Counted from the first letter of the stretch, positions 19,446-29,892 are shown. The stretch is 64,000 nt of DNA from JACNIZ01 sp964344765 (GCA_964344765.1 CAYFOM010000007.1:54796-118795), one strand, 5' to 3'. The notes: generated from the sequence alone by a model not told the origin. Numbers and translations: made by a program.

Positions 19446-21020
19446 ATGACTCGTTTGTTGAAGAGTTACGTCTGCGGTGCCTGGCACGAAGGCGAAGGAC
19501 GCCGCAGTTCGTTGTACAACCCGACCACCGAAGAGGTGATTGGCGAAGCGTGCACCGGCGGCTTAGATTTCAACGCTGCGCTGGAGTACGCGCGCAACGT
19601 AGGCGGTCCGGCGCTGCGCAAGATGAGCTTTGCCGAGCGCGGTCAGATGTTGTCGGCGATGGCGTCGGCGATTCACGACCACCGCAATGAGTTGCTGGAC
19701 TTGGCGCAGGAATCGTGCGGCAATACCCGCGGCGATGCCAAGTTCGACATCGACGGCGCAACCGGTACCCTGGCCGCCTACGCCAAGATGGCCGAAGGTT
19801 TGGGCGACGCGAAGTTCTTGCTGGATGGTGACAACATCCGCATTTCGCGCAGCCCGCGTTACGTCGGTCGCCACGTGATGCTGCCGCGCAAAGGTGTGGC
19901 GATTCACATCAACGCGTTCAACTTTCCGGCGTGGGGCTTTGCCGAAAAAGCCGCGGTTGCTTTGCTCGCCGGCATGCCGGTGATCAGTAAGCCGGCCACA
20001 GCAACTGCGTTGCTGACCGAGCGCATCGTCGAAATCTTGGTCGACGCCAAAGTCATGCCCGACGGCGTGTTTTCCTTCGTAGCCGGTTCGCCCGGCGACA
20101 TGTTGGATCACGTCACCGGCCAAGATGTGGTTGCCTTCACCGGTTCAGCCGCCACCGGCCAAATGATTCGCCGTGGTGATGCAGTGATCAACAATTCGGT
20201 TCGCGTCAACGTCGAAGCCGACAGCTTGAACGCCGCGGTGCTCGGTCCGGACGTCAAAGAAGAAAGTCCGACTTGGGATATCTTCATGCGCGACGTGACC
20301 ACCGACATGACGCAAAAGGTGGGGCAGAAGTGCACCGCCATCCGCCGCATCTTTGTGCCCGCCGACAAAATCGATGCGGTACGCGAAGAGCTAGTCGAAA
20401 CGCTGAGCAGCACCAAGGTCGGTAACCCCGCCCTTCGTGCGGTCCGCGTCGGTCCGTTAGCGTCCAAGGCTCAGCTCGACGACGTGCAAGACGGCATCCG
20501 CAAGCTCAACGAGGTCGCGGAAATCGTTTGCGGCGAAATCGGTTCGGGTGAACTCACCGACCTGCCGCAAGGCAAGGGTTACTTCCAGCAACCGGTCCTG
20601 CTGCAAGCCAACGACCCGGAAGCGGCCGGCATTGTGCACGAGCACGAAGTCTTCGGTCCGGTCGCTACGTTAATGCCGTATAACGGCGAAGCTAGCGAAG
20701 CCGCACGTTTGGTTTGCCTAGGCGAAGGTGGATTGGTTGCTTCGGTCTACACCGACAAGCGCGACTTTGCTTCCGACTGCCTGATCGAAATGGCACCGTC
20801 ACACGGTCGCCTTAGCTTTGGTAGCAAGAAGATTGCCGAGCACGCTTACGGCCCTGGCATGGTGCTACCTCAATTGGTGCACGGCGGACCGGGTCGCGCC
20901 GGCGCCGGCGAAGAGCTGGGTGGATTGCGCGGCATGTCGCTCTATATGCAACGCACCGCGATCCAAGGCGACGAGCCGATGTTAGCTCGTATGTTCGAAG
21001 CAGGAACGACGGTCGAGTAA
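19446..21020 (+). CDS. boxD: 3,4-dehydroadipyl-CoA semialdehyde dehydrogenase (NADP-dependent)
   Basis: 524 residues from ATG 19446. It is an aldehyde dehydrogenase related to the N-terminal half of PaaZ but without the MaoC hydratase half, as expected for BoxD. Visible: KGVAVHINAFNFPAWGFAEK (~155), KPATATALLTERIVEILVDA, FTGSAATGQM, catalytic Glu in VNVEADSLNAAVLG (~258) and catalytic Cys in GQKCTAIRRI (~297). The GGPGRAGAGEELGGLRG signature is near the end. It oxidises the BoxC product to 3,4-dehydroadipyl-CoA. Last gene of the box run, converging with the acidic HEAT gene after 4 bp. Confidence 0.94.
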   Translation: MTRLLKSYVCGAWHEGEGRRSSLYNPTTEEVIGEACTGGLDFNAALEYARNVGGPALRKMSFAERGQMLSAMASAIHDHRNELLDLAQESCGNTRGDAKFDIDGATGTLAAYAKMAEGLGDAKFLLDGDNIRISRSPRYVGRHVMLPRKGVAIHINAFNFPAWGFAEKAAVALLAGMPVISKPATATALLTERIVEILVDAKVMPDGVFSFVAGSPGDMLDHVTGQDVVAFTGSAATGQMIRRGDAVINNSVRVNVEADSLNAAVLGPDVKEESPTWDIFMRDVTTDMTQKVGQKCTAIRRIFVPADKIDAVREELVETLSSTKVGNPALRAVRVGPLASKAQLDDVQDGIRKLNEVAEIVCGEIGSGELTDLPQGKGYFQQPVLLQANDPEAAGIVHEHEVFGPVATLMPYNGEASEAARLVCLGEGGLVASVYTDKRDFASDCLIEMAPSHGRLSFGSKKIAEHAYGPGMVLPQLVHGGPGRAGAGEELGGLRGMSLYMQRTAIQGDEPMLARMFEAGTTVE

Positions 21021-21024
21021 TCGA

Positions 21025-22080
21025 TCAGCCGTCATCTTTGGTGCCGTCGTCGTCATCGTCGTCGGCACCTTCTTCTTCTTTCTTGCGCTCTTCCGCTCTT
21101 TCGCGCAAGCGCTTCATTTCCTCTTCATCGGCATCGGCAAAGTCGGTACGACCGCGCTTCAGAGCTTCTTTCATCAGCTCGGCATCTTCCGGATCGGCCC
21201 ACAAGGCTTTCCAGGTGGCTCGCGAACGCTTCGTCGTCGCTTCCTGCTCTTCTTTGGAAATCTTCAAGCCCTTCTTATTTTCATTCCACCATTTCAACCA
21301 AGAGTCGGTGTTCGCTTTAACCTCTGCGCCCGTCAGCACGGTCAAGCAAAGGTGGATCTCCTTAATATTCGGATGTCGGCGCCGTGCCGCACCAGAGGTC
21401 AACATGCTCATCAGCGCATCCACCGCCTTTGGATCGCGAATACGACCAATCGCCAAGATGCGAGCGCGCGTAGCTTTGTCGCCACGGTTGGTGATGTGCA
21501 ACTTGTCGGTCAAAACCGCCAATGCTTTGACGTTGGCCTTTTGCCCCAACGCTAAGTAATAAGCCTCGGCACTTTCTTCGTTCTCAACAATCGGCTTGTA
21601 CTTCTTTAGCTTCAACAACTCCTTGAAAGCATTGGGGTCTTCGTTGAAGCGCAATGCCTGAAGCGCGTCCATGCGCACCATGTGGTCCTTATGCTTGACC
21701 GCTTTGCCGAGTAACTTGACTACGCCTTTGTCTGCAATGCGGCCAGCGTCTTCGATCGCCGTATAAATCAAATCTAACTCGTTGGCTTTCAGCGCGGTTT
21801 CCAATAACTCGATCGCTTCTTCCGGAGTCAGCTCCTCTTCCTCTTCGTCGCCGAACTCTTCATCAATGATTTCATCTTCATCGATCACTTCCTCGACGAT
21901 CTCTTCTTCTTCAATCACTTCCTCAACCACTTCTTCCGGCGGTTCCTCTTCCGGAGCGGGTTCCTCGGGTGGTTCTTGCGCCAATGGTGCGCACAGCGAA
22001 AGCGGAAGTGCAAAATCCTCGACGTCGGCTTCGTTGGGAAGCGCCGCCGGGCAGAAAAGCAGAATGGAAAGGGTCAGCAT
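21025..22080 (-). CDS. exported acidic HEAT-repeat protein
   Basis: 351 residues from ATG 22080 (signal peptide MLTLSILLFCPAALP); an in-frame extension to 22182 is rejected because it removes the signal peptide. Residues ~30-90 are an extreme run of Glu/Pro/Val/Asp (for example EPAPEEEPPEEVVEEVIEEE), a likely disordered spacer. Residues ~95-270 hold helical HEAT-type repeats (KGVVKLLGKAVKHKDHMVRMDALQAL). The tail is a charged coiled coil ending in an Asp run (GADDDDDDGTKDDG). Function unknown; HEAT repeats usually bind proteins. Confidence 0.7.
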   Translation of the reverse strand: MLTLSILLFCPAALPNEADVEDFALPLSLCAPLAQEPPEEPAPEEEPPEEVVEEVIEEEEIVEEVIDEDEIIDEEFGDEEEEELTPEEAIELLETALKANELDLIYTAIEDAGRIADKGVVKLLGKAVKHKDHMVRMDALQALRFNEDPNAFKELLKLKKYKPIVENEESAEAYYLALGQKANVKALAVLTDKLHITNRGDKATRARILAIGRIRDPKAVDALMSMLTSGAARRRHPNIKEIHLCLTVLTGAEVKANTDSWLKWWNENKKGLKISKEEQEATTKRSRATWKALWADPEDAELMKEALKRGRTDFADADEEEMKRLRERAEERKKEEEGADDDDDDGTKDDG

Positions 22081-22172
22081 GGCTTGTCTCCTAGCCTCTA
22101 GTTTGCCTGATTCGCGCAACAAAAGGAAGGCTGCGCCAGCAACCCTTTCTACGGCCCGATGTTCCGCTGCGC

Positions 22173-23245
22173 TTGAGCACATTGCGCGATTACCATGGAA
22201 TCTTGGCCGAATCCGCCCCTAATTATCCGCCGCCGCAAGCCGACACCACTGCCGACGTCATCGTGCTCGGCGCCGGCTTGGCTGGCCTGGCAACGGTTTA
22301 CGCGCTGCTCAGCGGCGGTTTGCCGGCTCAGCGCATGATTCTGCTCAATCCTAAAGGCGACGGAAGGAGCCGGAATGGGCGTCCCCGAGCCACCGTCGCG
22401 CCGGCGTTTTGGCAGCCTTACAACCGCCTCAAAACCAGCATGCAGTCCAACGCCGCGCGTTTGCTTCAATTTGGTGCAGCCAGCGCAAGTCGATTGCAGC
22501 ACATTCTCAGCCGAGCTCCGGATTCCATTCACGGTTGGATTCCCGGAGTGTTGCAAATGGCGGCAACGGATTTCGAATTGCACGAACTGCATGAGGCGGT
22601 GGACTTGCTGCAGACGGATGGTTACGCAGCAGAAATGTTGGCGCCGGAGCAAGCACAAGCGCACCTGGGATTCCGTCCGCAACGCCCATGTGCTTACGAC
22701 GCCAACGGCGGAAGTTTTATCCCTGCAACTCTACTTCCATGGATGATCGCCGATGTGGTCGCTCAAGGTGTGCATGTCCATCAAGCAAACTCCGTCCAAC
22801 GTCTCAGCGGTCATAACGACGGCACCGTTGCTGTGGCCGTCAATGGCATAACTCTGCGAAGCGAATGCATGGTGCTGGCATTTGAAACCGATCCAGCCAC
22901 GATCAGTTCCTCCCTGCAATCCTTCGTCGGAACTCGCAAGCAGCGCCCCTTTGCATACCATTCGCCCAATCAAAATCCACGGCCCACTTTGTTATGGAAT
23001 CGTCACCTAAACCCAAGCCAAGCCGACGTCCATCCCTATGAAGCTCACGCCCAACCAGCTGCATTAATCACTGCCGATGGTCTACCTCTGATCGGCGCCA
23101 ACCCATTCGGCTCCGACGAAATCTTGTGCCTTGCCTTTCAAGGTTGGTCGGGCACCTTCGCTTGGGAAGCGGGCCAACTAGTCGCCGAGTTACTGCTCGA
23201 CGGACGATCCGCCCACGCGGATTTATTCAATCCCTTGCGCCTGCT

Positions 23246-23249
<4 letters not shown>
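22173..23249 (+). CDS. FAD-dependent oxidoreductase (DAO family)
   Basis: 358 residues if started at TTG 22173; there is no in-frame ATG before the cofactor site, and TTG at 22182 or 22203 are alternatives. The dinucleotide-binding fold VIVLGAGLAGLATVYALLSGG begins near residue 28. The D-amino-acid-oxidase-type C-terminus is present: ALITADGLPLIGANPFGSDEILCLAFQGWSGTFAWEAGQLVAELL. The substrate cannot be deduced; glycine-oxidase or MnmC-like amine oxidases are possible relatives. It converges with carA, overlapping it by four bases. Confidence 0.75.
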
Positions 23250-24379
<1,130 letters not shown>

Positions 24380-24388
24380 CCACGGGCA

Positions 24389-25501
24389 TTATCGCTCTTC
24401 GTACCAACGAAGCCAATCTTCTGGGCGCGGACCCGGATTCTTTCGCGTCAATTTTTTCAGGGACCGCATTACGGTGCGCGTCACGCGGGTCGAAACCACG
24501 CGAACTTGCAGCGCGGTGCCTTCCTGCAGCACGATGACGCGCGGGTCGGCAATGCTTGCGGCTTGGGCGATTTCGACGTCGAAATCAGCCACAACCGACA
24601 CGTGGCGACCGAAATGGGCAAAAGCACTGGCCGGGCCGCCGGTCACGGTCGAGGCTTGCAGCGGCACCATCAGCACATCGATGGTCAACGCGTCGCCGTA
24701 ATCGCCGAGGTGCTCGGCAGCGGCCACGCGCTGGTTGTCGGTTTTGCCACGCCACAGTGCCGACGAGAAGCCGCTCAGCGCTTTTTCGTTGTCCATGGCG
24801 ACGACCGAAGCGGCGCAGGCTGCACGAACTCCGGCATGATCATCAGCCACGCTTGCCTTCAGCATCGGCTGCCAGAACTGACGCTCGTCTTGCTTTTGGC
24901 CGACTAAGGCTGCGGCGCGCCGCAGACCAGGGCTTTTGCTGCGCAGCGCACGGCGCAAATCGGCCAAAGTGATTTTTTTGAAGTGAGTGGCACCAATTTT
25001 GCGATCCATCTCGGCCAGCATGCGGCCGGTCAGCAGCGCAGCTTCGCCAGGCTTGGCTTTCTCAAGTTGCTCCCACAGATAAGAGACGCGCTCGCTGGCC
25101 TCGATGCGACTGGGTACCGGATCAAAGTAGGGGCCCCAGGCTTCCAGCGCAGCGAGCACGGTTGGTTGGTCCACGGTTTCGGCCTTCTTGCCGCGCAAGT
25201 CGGCGGCGTCGAACAAAGGCTCGAGGAAGCCGCGCTTGGAGCACTCTTTGAGGTAGGCGTTGTAGTCGTACTCCTTCAACGCGGCCAGTGCTTTGGCGTC
25301 GGCTTCGGCATCGATGACGTCGATGACCGGGTTACCGGGGCACAAAAAGCGGCCCCATTCGGTTTCAAAGGCTTCAGCTCCGGGCTCGGCTTTTTCGCAA
25401 CGGATGCGGGTGCCGTCCTCCAGGCGGGCGAGCTTTCCTTGGAGCTCGACGGGGGGAGGCGCGAGGGTCGCAGACAGCAGGAGCAGAGCGGAGAGGGCCA
25501 T
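24389..25501 (-). CDS. exported HEAT-repeat-like hypothetical protein
   Basis: 370 residues from ATG 25501, giving a clear signal peptide (MALSALLLLSATLAPPPV); a TTG start 36 bases upstream is less likely. The central part has paired helices typical of HEAT/armadillo repeats (LRRALRSKSPGLRRAAALVGQ, ASVADDHAGVRAACAASVVAM, NQRVAAAEHLGDYGDALTIDVL), then a short beta-rich stretch and a basic C-terminus (LKKLTRKNPGPRPEDWLRWYEER). The pattern ending in WLRWYEE recalls the C-terminus of many exported HEAT proteins of planctomycete type. Function unknown. carA follows 9 bp downstream. Confidence 0.65.
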   Translation of the reverse strand: MALSALLLLSATLAPPPVELQGKLARLEDGTRIRCEKAEPGAEAFETEWGRFLCPGNPVIDVIDAEADAKALAALKEYDYNAYLKECSKRGFLEPLFDAADLRGKKAETVDQPTVLAALEAWGPYFDPVPSRIEASERVSYLWEQLEKAKPGEAALLTGRMLAEMDRKIGATHFKKITLADLRRALRSKSPGLRRAAALVGQKQDERQFWQPMLKASVADDHAGVRAACAASVVAMDNEKALSGFSSALWRGKTDNQRVAAAEHLGDYGDALTIDVLMVPLQASTVTGGPASAFAHFGRHVSVVADFDVEIAQAASIADPRVIVLQEGTALQVRVVSTRVTRTVMRSLKKLTRKNPGPRPEDWLRWYEER

Positions 25502-25546
25502 AATCCAGCATAGCCTGAATCCGCTGGGGAGTAACAAAGTCGGTCT

Positions 25547-26575
25547 TTAAGACGCGGCGACGTCCATTGCCCAGTCGTCGACCTGGCCGGCCTCTAGCTT
25601 GGCGTGGCCCAATCCAGCGATCATCACCGCGTTATCGGTGCAAAACTCCGGCGCGGCGAAATGGGCGTCGACGCCGGCTTTTGGCGCCTGTACAGCCATC
25701 ATTTCGCGCAGACGGCGATTGCAGGCGACGCCACCGCCCAGCAATAGGCGTGGAATGCCGGTTTGCTTGCAGGCGCGCAGCGATTTTTTGATCAAGGTGT
25801 CGGCGACGGCGGCCTCGAAGCTGGCGGCCATATCGGGCAGGTTGCTGGACTCGGGCAGAGTTGGGTCCTCGCGGCGGCCGCCCGGGCCTTTGAGTTTGTA
25901 CAACAACGCCGTTTTCATTCCGGAAAACGAGAACTCCAGCGAGTCTGGCGCCAGCAGCGGGCGTTTGAAGGTGTAGCCGCGTGGATTGCCGTCGGCGCCG
26001 GCTTTTTGAATGGACGGACCACCCGGGTAGGGCAAGTCGAGCATCGCGGCAGCTTTGTCCAGCGCTTCGCCGGCGGCGTCGTCGCGGGTGCAGCCGAGCA
26101 GTTCCAGGTGCAGCGGCGAATCGGCGCGGTACAGCGAGGTGTGGCCGCCGGATACCACCAGGGTGATGTACGGGAATTGCCAGTCAGGCAGCGACATCAA
26201 CGCGGCGTAAACGTGAGCTTCAATGTGGTGCACGCCGACCAGCGGCTTTTGCCACGCCCATGCCAAGCTTTTGGCCGCGGTCACGCCGATGAGCAGCGAA
26301 CCCAACAGACCAGGGCGCGCAGTCGCGGCGATAGCGTCGATGTCGTTTGGGGTGACGTCGGCTTCGTCCATCGCCGCTTGCAGGGCCGGCCGAATCGCGC
26401 GCAAATGGCTGCGGCCGGCGATTTCGGGCACCACGCCGCCCCAAGCCGCATGTTCTTCAATTTGCGAATGAACCACGCTAGCCAGCACTTCGCGGCCACC
26501 ACGAACGACGGCGACGGCGGTTTCGTCGCACGAAGACTCGATGCCCAGAATGGTTTGTAGGGAGGGCGCGTTCAT
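25547..26575 (-). CDS. tsaD: tRNA N6-adenosine threonylcarbamoyltransferase
   Basis: 342 residues from ATG 26575; a 45-residue upstream extension is basic, lacks family similarity and overlaps the upstream gene, so it is rejected. The family signatures are ILGIESSCDETAVAVV (~10-25), the metal-binding HHIEAHVYAAL (~115-125), VSGGHTSLYRA and DKAAAMLDLPYPGGP. TsaD transfers threonylcarbamoyl to A37 of ANN-decoding tRNAs together with TsaB/TsaE, none of which is nearby. Essential housekeeping gene in most bacteria. Confidence 0.96.
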   Translation of the reverse strand: MNAPSLQTILGIESSCDETAVAVVRGGREVLASVVHSQIEEHAAWGGVVPEIAGRSHLRAIRPALQAAMDEADVTPNDIDAIAATARPGLLGSLLIGVTAAKSLAWAWQKPLVGVHHIEAHVYAALMSLPDWQFPYITLVVSGGHTSLYRADSPLHLELLGCTRDDAAGEALDKAAAMLDLPYPGGPSIQKAGADGNPRGYTFKRPLLAPDSLEFSFSGMKTALLYKLKGPGGRREDPTLPESSNLPDMAASFEAAVADTLIKKSLRACKQTGIPRLLLGGGVACNRRLREMMAVQAPKAGVDAHFAAPEFCTDNAVMIAGLGHAKLEAGQVDDWAMDVAAS

Positions 26576-26606
26576 CGATGCAGCAGTTTGAACTCTTCCT
26601 AACCGA

Positions 26607-27935
26607 TCAACCAGCGTTTGGCGACGCCATTTGCAGCGCTTGGATCGCAGTATCCAAAGTCGGGTCATCCGGCGGCTCGCTGAGTTCGCGCAAGCCTTCA
26701 AAAATCTCAAAGACCTTGGCGCGATAAGCCTCGGGCGGATCGTCGTATTGAAGGTATGCCAGCAGTTGGGTCAACTCCGGCGTGGCCGGCAACGCGGTCA
26801 TGATGTCGGGATCCAAATGTCCGGGGAACTCGGGGTGGATCGAGCTTTCAATCACCTTGCCCGACGGTGTCAGGTAATAACCGGCAGTGAACTTGATCGT
26901 GAACTCGCCGTCTTTGAACTCCAGCACCTGCTGGTAAACGCCTTTGCCGTAGCTTTGCTGGCCGACGAGGATCGCCTTGCCGCGGTCGCGCAGCGCGCCG
27001 GCCAACACCTCACTGCCGCTGGCGCTCAAGCCGTTCATCAGGATGACAACGGGTAAATCCGGCACCTTCGAATGCTCTGGATCGGCTTTGCGCACCGACC
27101 GCGTTTGATTGCGACCCTCCAGCGTGCACACCACGCCGCCGTTGAGGAAGCGGCCGGCGCATTCCACCGCCGAATCGAGCAAGCCGCCGCGATTGAAACG
27201 TAAATCGAGCACCAGCGCCTTCATCCCTTGTTCCAGCAGTCGATCCAGCGCCGCATCCAGTTCGGCGGGGGTGGTGCGAGCGAAGGAACGGATGTGGATA
27301 TGGCCGATGCCAGCCTGCGAATCAACGATGCGCACCTTTGCCACGGTTCCTGTCGGCAGCGGCGTGCGCTTGACGTCGGCCTCGAAGAATTGCGGGAAGT
27401 CGACGCCGCGCTGGACCTGGAGATGCACCGTGGTATTGCGAGGCCCTTTGATCAAAGGAGTCAACTGATCCAACGGCATGTCTTCCGGAATCTCGCGCCC
27501 ATCTACGGCGATGATTCGATCTCCCGGCAACATGCCAGCCTTCTCCGCAGGACCGCCGGGCCGCGGGTAATGAATGACGCCGCCGCGCGCAATTTGCACG
27601 CCGATGCCGATCAACTTGCCGGTCGAACCTTCGTGATAAGCGGTTTGTTCCTCCGGACCCAAATACGAGCAATAGCGGTCGCCAAACGAATCAATCATGC
27701 CGCGCACAGCCGCGCGCATCAGTTCCTGCTCGTCGGGCGGGTTGACGTAATCCTGAACCAAGCGATCGTGCACCGTCGAAATCACCTGCTCTTCGGTCGA
27801 CGCCAGCGAGCGCGACAGCACCGGGCCGAACACCAGTTGGACCACCACCACTCCAAAAATCGCCACCGAGATGCCGAGGAACAAGCCGGATAAAAAGGCT
27901 TGGCCGGTGTGGGTCGGGCGTTTGCGCGCTGCCAT
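26607..27935 (-). CDS. S41 family C-terminal processing peptidase
   Basis: 442 residues. An N-terminal membrane anchor (AFLSGLFLGISVAIFGVVVVQLVF, ~13-36) is followed by a PDZ domain (~100-180; GGPAEKAGMLPGDRIIAVDGREI) and an S41 catalytic domain (~195-370) with nucleophile Ser in LSASGSEVLAGAL (near 305) and Lys in GQQSYGKGVYQQ. It should act in the periplasm, trimming or degrading proteins from the C-terminus (Prc/CtpA type). tsaD starts 31 bp downstream and may be co-transcribed. All catalytic residues are intact. Confidence 0.92.
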   Translation of the reverse strand: MAARKRPTHTGQAFLSGLFLGISVAIFGVVVVQLVFGPVLSRSLASTEEQVISTVHDRLVQDYVNPPDEQELMRAAVRGMIDSFGDRYCSYLGPEEQTAYHEGSTGKLIGIGVQIARGGVIHYPRPGGPAEKAGMLPGDRIIAVDGREIPEDMPLDQLTPLIKGPRNTTVHLQVQRGVDFPQFFEADVKRTPLPTGTVAKVRIVDSQAGIGHIHIRSFARTTPAELDAALDRLLEQGMKALVLDLRFNRGGLLDSAVECAGRFLNGGVVCTLEGRNQTRSVRKADPEHSKVPDLPVVILMNGLSASGSEVLAGALRDRGKAILVGQQSYGKGVYQQVLEFKDGEFTIKFTAGYYLTPSGKVIESSIHPEFPGHLDPDIMTALPATPELTQLLAYLQYDDPPEAYRAKVFEIFEGLRELSEPPDDPTLDTAIQALQMASPNAG

Positions 27936-27998
27936 GGGCTGATTTTATCGACCGACGTATGGCTTTGGACGCAAGCTAGGCTCGGTTAAACTCCGCCA

Positions 27999-29042
27999 AT
28001 GGAAACTCCCTCGCCGCGCGGGCTGCTGCTCTCCTTGGTGCTGTTCGGAATATCGCTCGCCACGCCGAGCTGCAACTTCATTCTCGGAAGCGACGAACAC
28101 CTGGCGATGGCTTCGGCCCGGACCTTCGAATTCTCGTTCGACATCACCGTGCCGGCCGAAGTCTCGGAAAACCCCGAGCCGATTCGCGTTTGGGTACCGG
28201 TGCCGGTCAGCGATCACGCTCAACGCGTCGAGCTCCTTGACGCTCCGGAAGGCGTCACTTGGTCGAAGCCGGATCTTCATGGCAACCGCTTTGCTTACCT
28301 ACAGTGGGAGCTGGGCATGCCGACAACCATGACCTTCGCTTGGCGTGTGCACCGCATGCAGGATTACGGCGGTCCGGAGACCGGCGACCGTTTCCAGCAT
28401 GAAGAACGGGTGAATCAGTACTACCTGGATTCCGACTTGGGCGTGCCGATTCGTGGCGCTGCAGCCGATATCGCCGCCGAGGTCGCTGCCGAAACCGAGC
28501 GCATTGATTTGCCGCGCGCGCTGTACGACCGCGTTTTGAACGATATGCGCTTCGACACCAGCGGCTTCGGGCCGGGCCACGGCTCGACCGACTGGGCAAT
28601 CAGCGAGGGCTACGGAGATAGCACTGATTACCAGGCGTATTTCATCTCGGCCAGCCGCGCCAGCATGATCCCCGCTCGTTTCCAGGTGGGTTATCTGCTG
28701 CCGCTTGAACGCGGTTCCGGCGACGTTGGCGTGCTGCACTCCTGGAGCCACATCTACAAACAAGGCGTGGGCGGGTTCCCGCTGGACTTGGCTTTGGCCG
28801 ATTTGGATCCGCAGCGTGCCGACTACTTCTTTGGTCATCTGACCACCAACCGCGTGGCGCTGTCGTGCGGTCGCGACATCCAACTGCAGCCGGTTCAGGC
28901 CGGTGGTGCGCTGAGCTTCATCCACGAGCCGTACGCCGAACAGGGCGGGCTAGACGTCAAGCTGCAGATCCGCACCTATTTCCAGGACCTGCCGACGCTG
29001 CATGCGATGCCGCCGAACACCGAATACGGCATCTGGCCGTAA
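27999..29042 (+). CDS. exported transglutaminase-fold protein with Cys-to-Ser active site
   Basis: 347 residues: signal/lipoprotein-like N-terminus (LLLSLVLFGISLATPSCNF; the Cys near 25 is in a poor lipobox), a beta-sandwich N-domain (~40-150) and a transglutaminase-like core (~165-330). The family pattern G-x-C-T-D-Y-H-x-x-F-I-x-x-A-R appears here as GYGDSTDYQAYFISASRAS: codon AGC replaces the catalytic Cys. His (GVLHSWSHIYK) and Asp (GGFPLDLALADLD) positions are kept, followed by DYFFGHLTTNRVALSCGRDI as in the family. It may be a non-catalytic binding protein or a serine-based variant. Divergent from ctp; nothing upstream suggests an operon. Confidence 0.8.
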   Translation: METPSPRGLLLSLVLFGISLATPSCNFILGSDEHLAMASARTFEFSFDITVPAEVSENPEPIRVWVPVPVSDHAQRVELLDAPEGVTWSKPDLHGNRFAYLQWELGMPTTMTFAWRVHRMQDYGGPETGDRFQHEERVNQYYLDSDLGVPIRGAAADIAAEVAAETERIDLPRALYDRVLNDMRFDTSGFGPGHGSTDWAISEGYGDSTDYQAYFISASRASMIPARFQVGYLLPLERGSGDVGVLHSWSHIYKQGVGGFPLDLALADLDPQRADYFFGHLTTNRVALSCGRDIQLQPVQAGGALSFIHEPYAEQGGLDVKLQIRTYFQDLPTLHAMPPNTEYGIWP

Positions 29043-29076
29043 TCCTCTACTAGAAAGAGCTTTAGGTGTAAAAAAA

Positions 29077-29106
29077 CGGGCGTCCTGCCTTACGGTAGGG
29101 CGCCCG
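29077..29106. terminator. strong hairpin between two forward genes
   Basis: CGGGCG...CGCCCG with a 13-bp, nearly perfect stem and a TTAC loop. The plus strand has an A-run just before the stem, so a T-run follows it only on the minus strand. Since neighbours on both sides are forward genes, it may act as a weak forward terminator after 29042 or stop antisense transcription. Confidence 0.5.
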
Positions 29107-29213
29107 CCGAGAATCACAACCACTTCTCTTGCCCCTTGCGGGGCCGAGGCTTACGCCTCACCGGAAGAATGGCCCAAAAAATGGGCGCCTGCAGAAAAAA
29201 TCCGACTTCCTTC

Positions 29214-29642
29214 ATGCCTACCGCACAGATTTCCGTCCAGGTTGAGTTCTGCGCCGCTTTTCGGCTGGAGCAACCGCAATTCAGCGAAGAGCAAAACCGT
29301 GCCGCCTTTGGCCCCTGTTTCAGCGAAAATTTTCACGGCCACAACTACATTTTGCAGGTTTTTTTCATGGGTGAAATAGACCCACTGACCGGCATGGTCG
29401 CCGACTATTCCATTCTCGATCGGCTGCTGGACGAGCAAATTGTTTCGCAGGTGAACCATCGCAATTTGAACCTCGACGTGCCGTTTTTGAAGGGTCTGGT
29501 GCCGACATCCGAAAATTTGTGCGTGGCCTTTTGGCCCAGAATTGCTGACGCTTTGCCGGCCGAGTTGACGTTAGTGAGGATGGAATTGAAGGAGGATCGG
29601 CGCCACGGTGTGGTCTACCACGGGCCTGATAGTCAGGAATAG
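29214..29642 (+). CDS. 6-pyruvoyl-tetrahydropterin synthase / QueD family protein, atypical zinc site
   Basis: 142 residues from ATG 29214 (MPTAQISVQVEF); earlier in-frame ATGs give unrelated N-termini. Family marks: Cys in FGPCFSENFHGHNYILQVFF (~38-57; HGH gives two zinc His), GMVADYSILDRL, VNHRNLNLDVPFLKG (catalytic His) and PTSENLCVAFW. The first zinc ligand, normally His in F-x-A-A-H-R-L, is Phe here (FCAAFRLE, codon TTT). By family the protein would act on dihydroneopterin triphosphate (queuosine or pterin route). With one ligand missing the activity is uncertain. Confidence 0.8.
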   Translation: MPTAQISVQVEFCAAFRLEQPQFSEEQNRAAFGPCFSENFHGHNYILQVFFMGEIDPLTGMVADYSILDRLLDEQIVSQVNHRNLNLDVPFLKGLVPTSENLCVAFWPRIADALPAELTLVRMELKEDRRHGVVYHGPDSQE

Positions 29643-29742
29643 CGTGCAAAAACTGTGTTAATATCCCTTTGGGTATCCCCAGTTGCCCGAACCTCCAACG
29701 AACATCACCCCCTACATACTCTCCCCTTAGCACACTTCCCCC

Positions 29743-29892
29743 GTGCGCCAACAAAACGTTCGTCCCCTCACCGCACTGCTGGCAATCGCTTCCGTCGTCC
29801 TGTTTCTGGGTCTGGTCATGACCCTTGCGCCCACCTCTCCGGCGGGCCTACCCGACGGAACGGCAGCAGCTGCGGGCGAGGAAGCTCAGTAA
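29743..29892 (+). CDS. small single-pass membrane protein (49 aa)
   Basis: GTG at 29743 opens a 49-residue frame: basic N-terminus (VRQQNVRP), one hydrophobic helix (LTALLAIASVVLFLGLVMTLA, ~9-29) and a small Ala/Gly-rich tail ending AAAAGEEAQ. The charge layout (positive inside, soluble tail outside) is what a real inner-membrane peptide shows. No homologue is recognised. It sits alone between the QueD-like gene and the lipoprotein gene. Confidence 0.5.
   Translation: MRQQNVRPLTALLAIASVVLFLGLVMTLAPTSPAGLPDGTAAAAGEEAQ

Noticed and set aside
26576..26710. 45-residue N-terminal extension of TsaD
   Set aside because: Basic, non-family sequence inside the ctp gene; ATG 26575 gives the canonical start.
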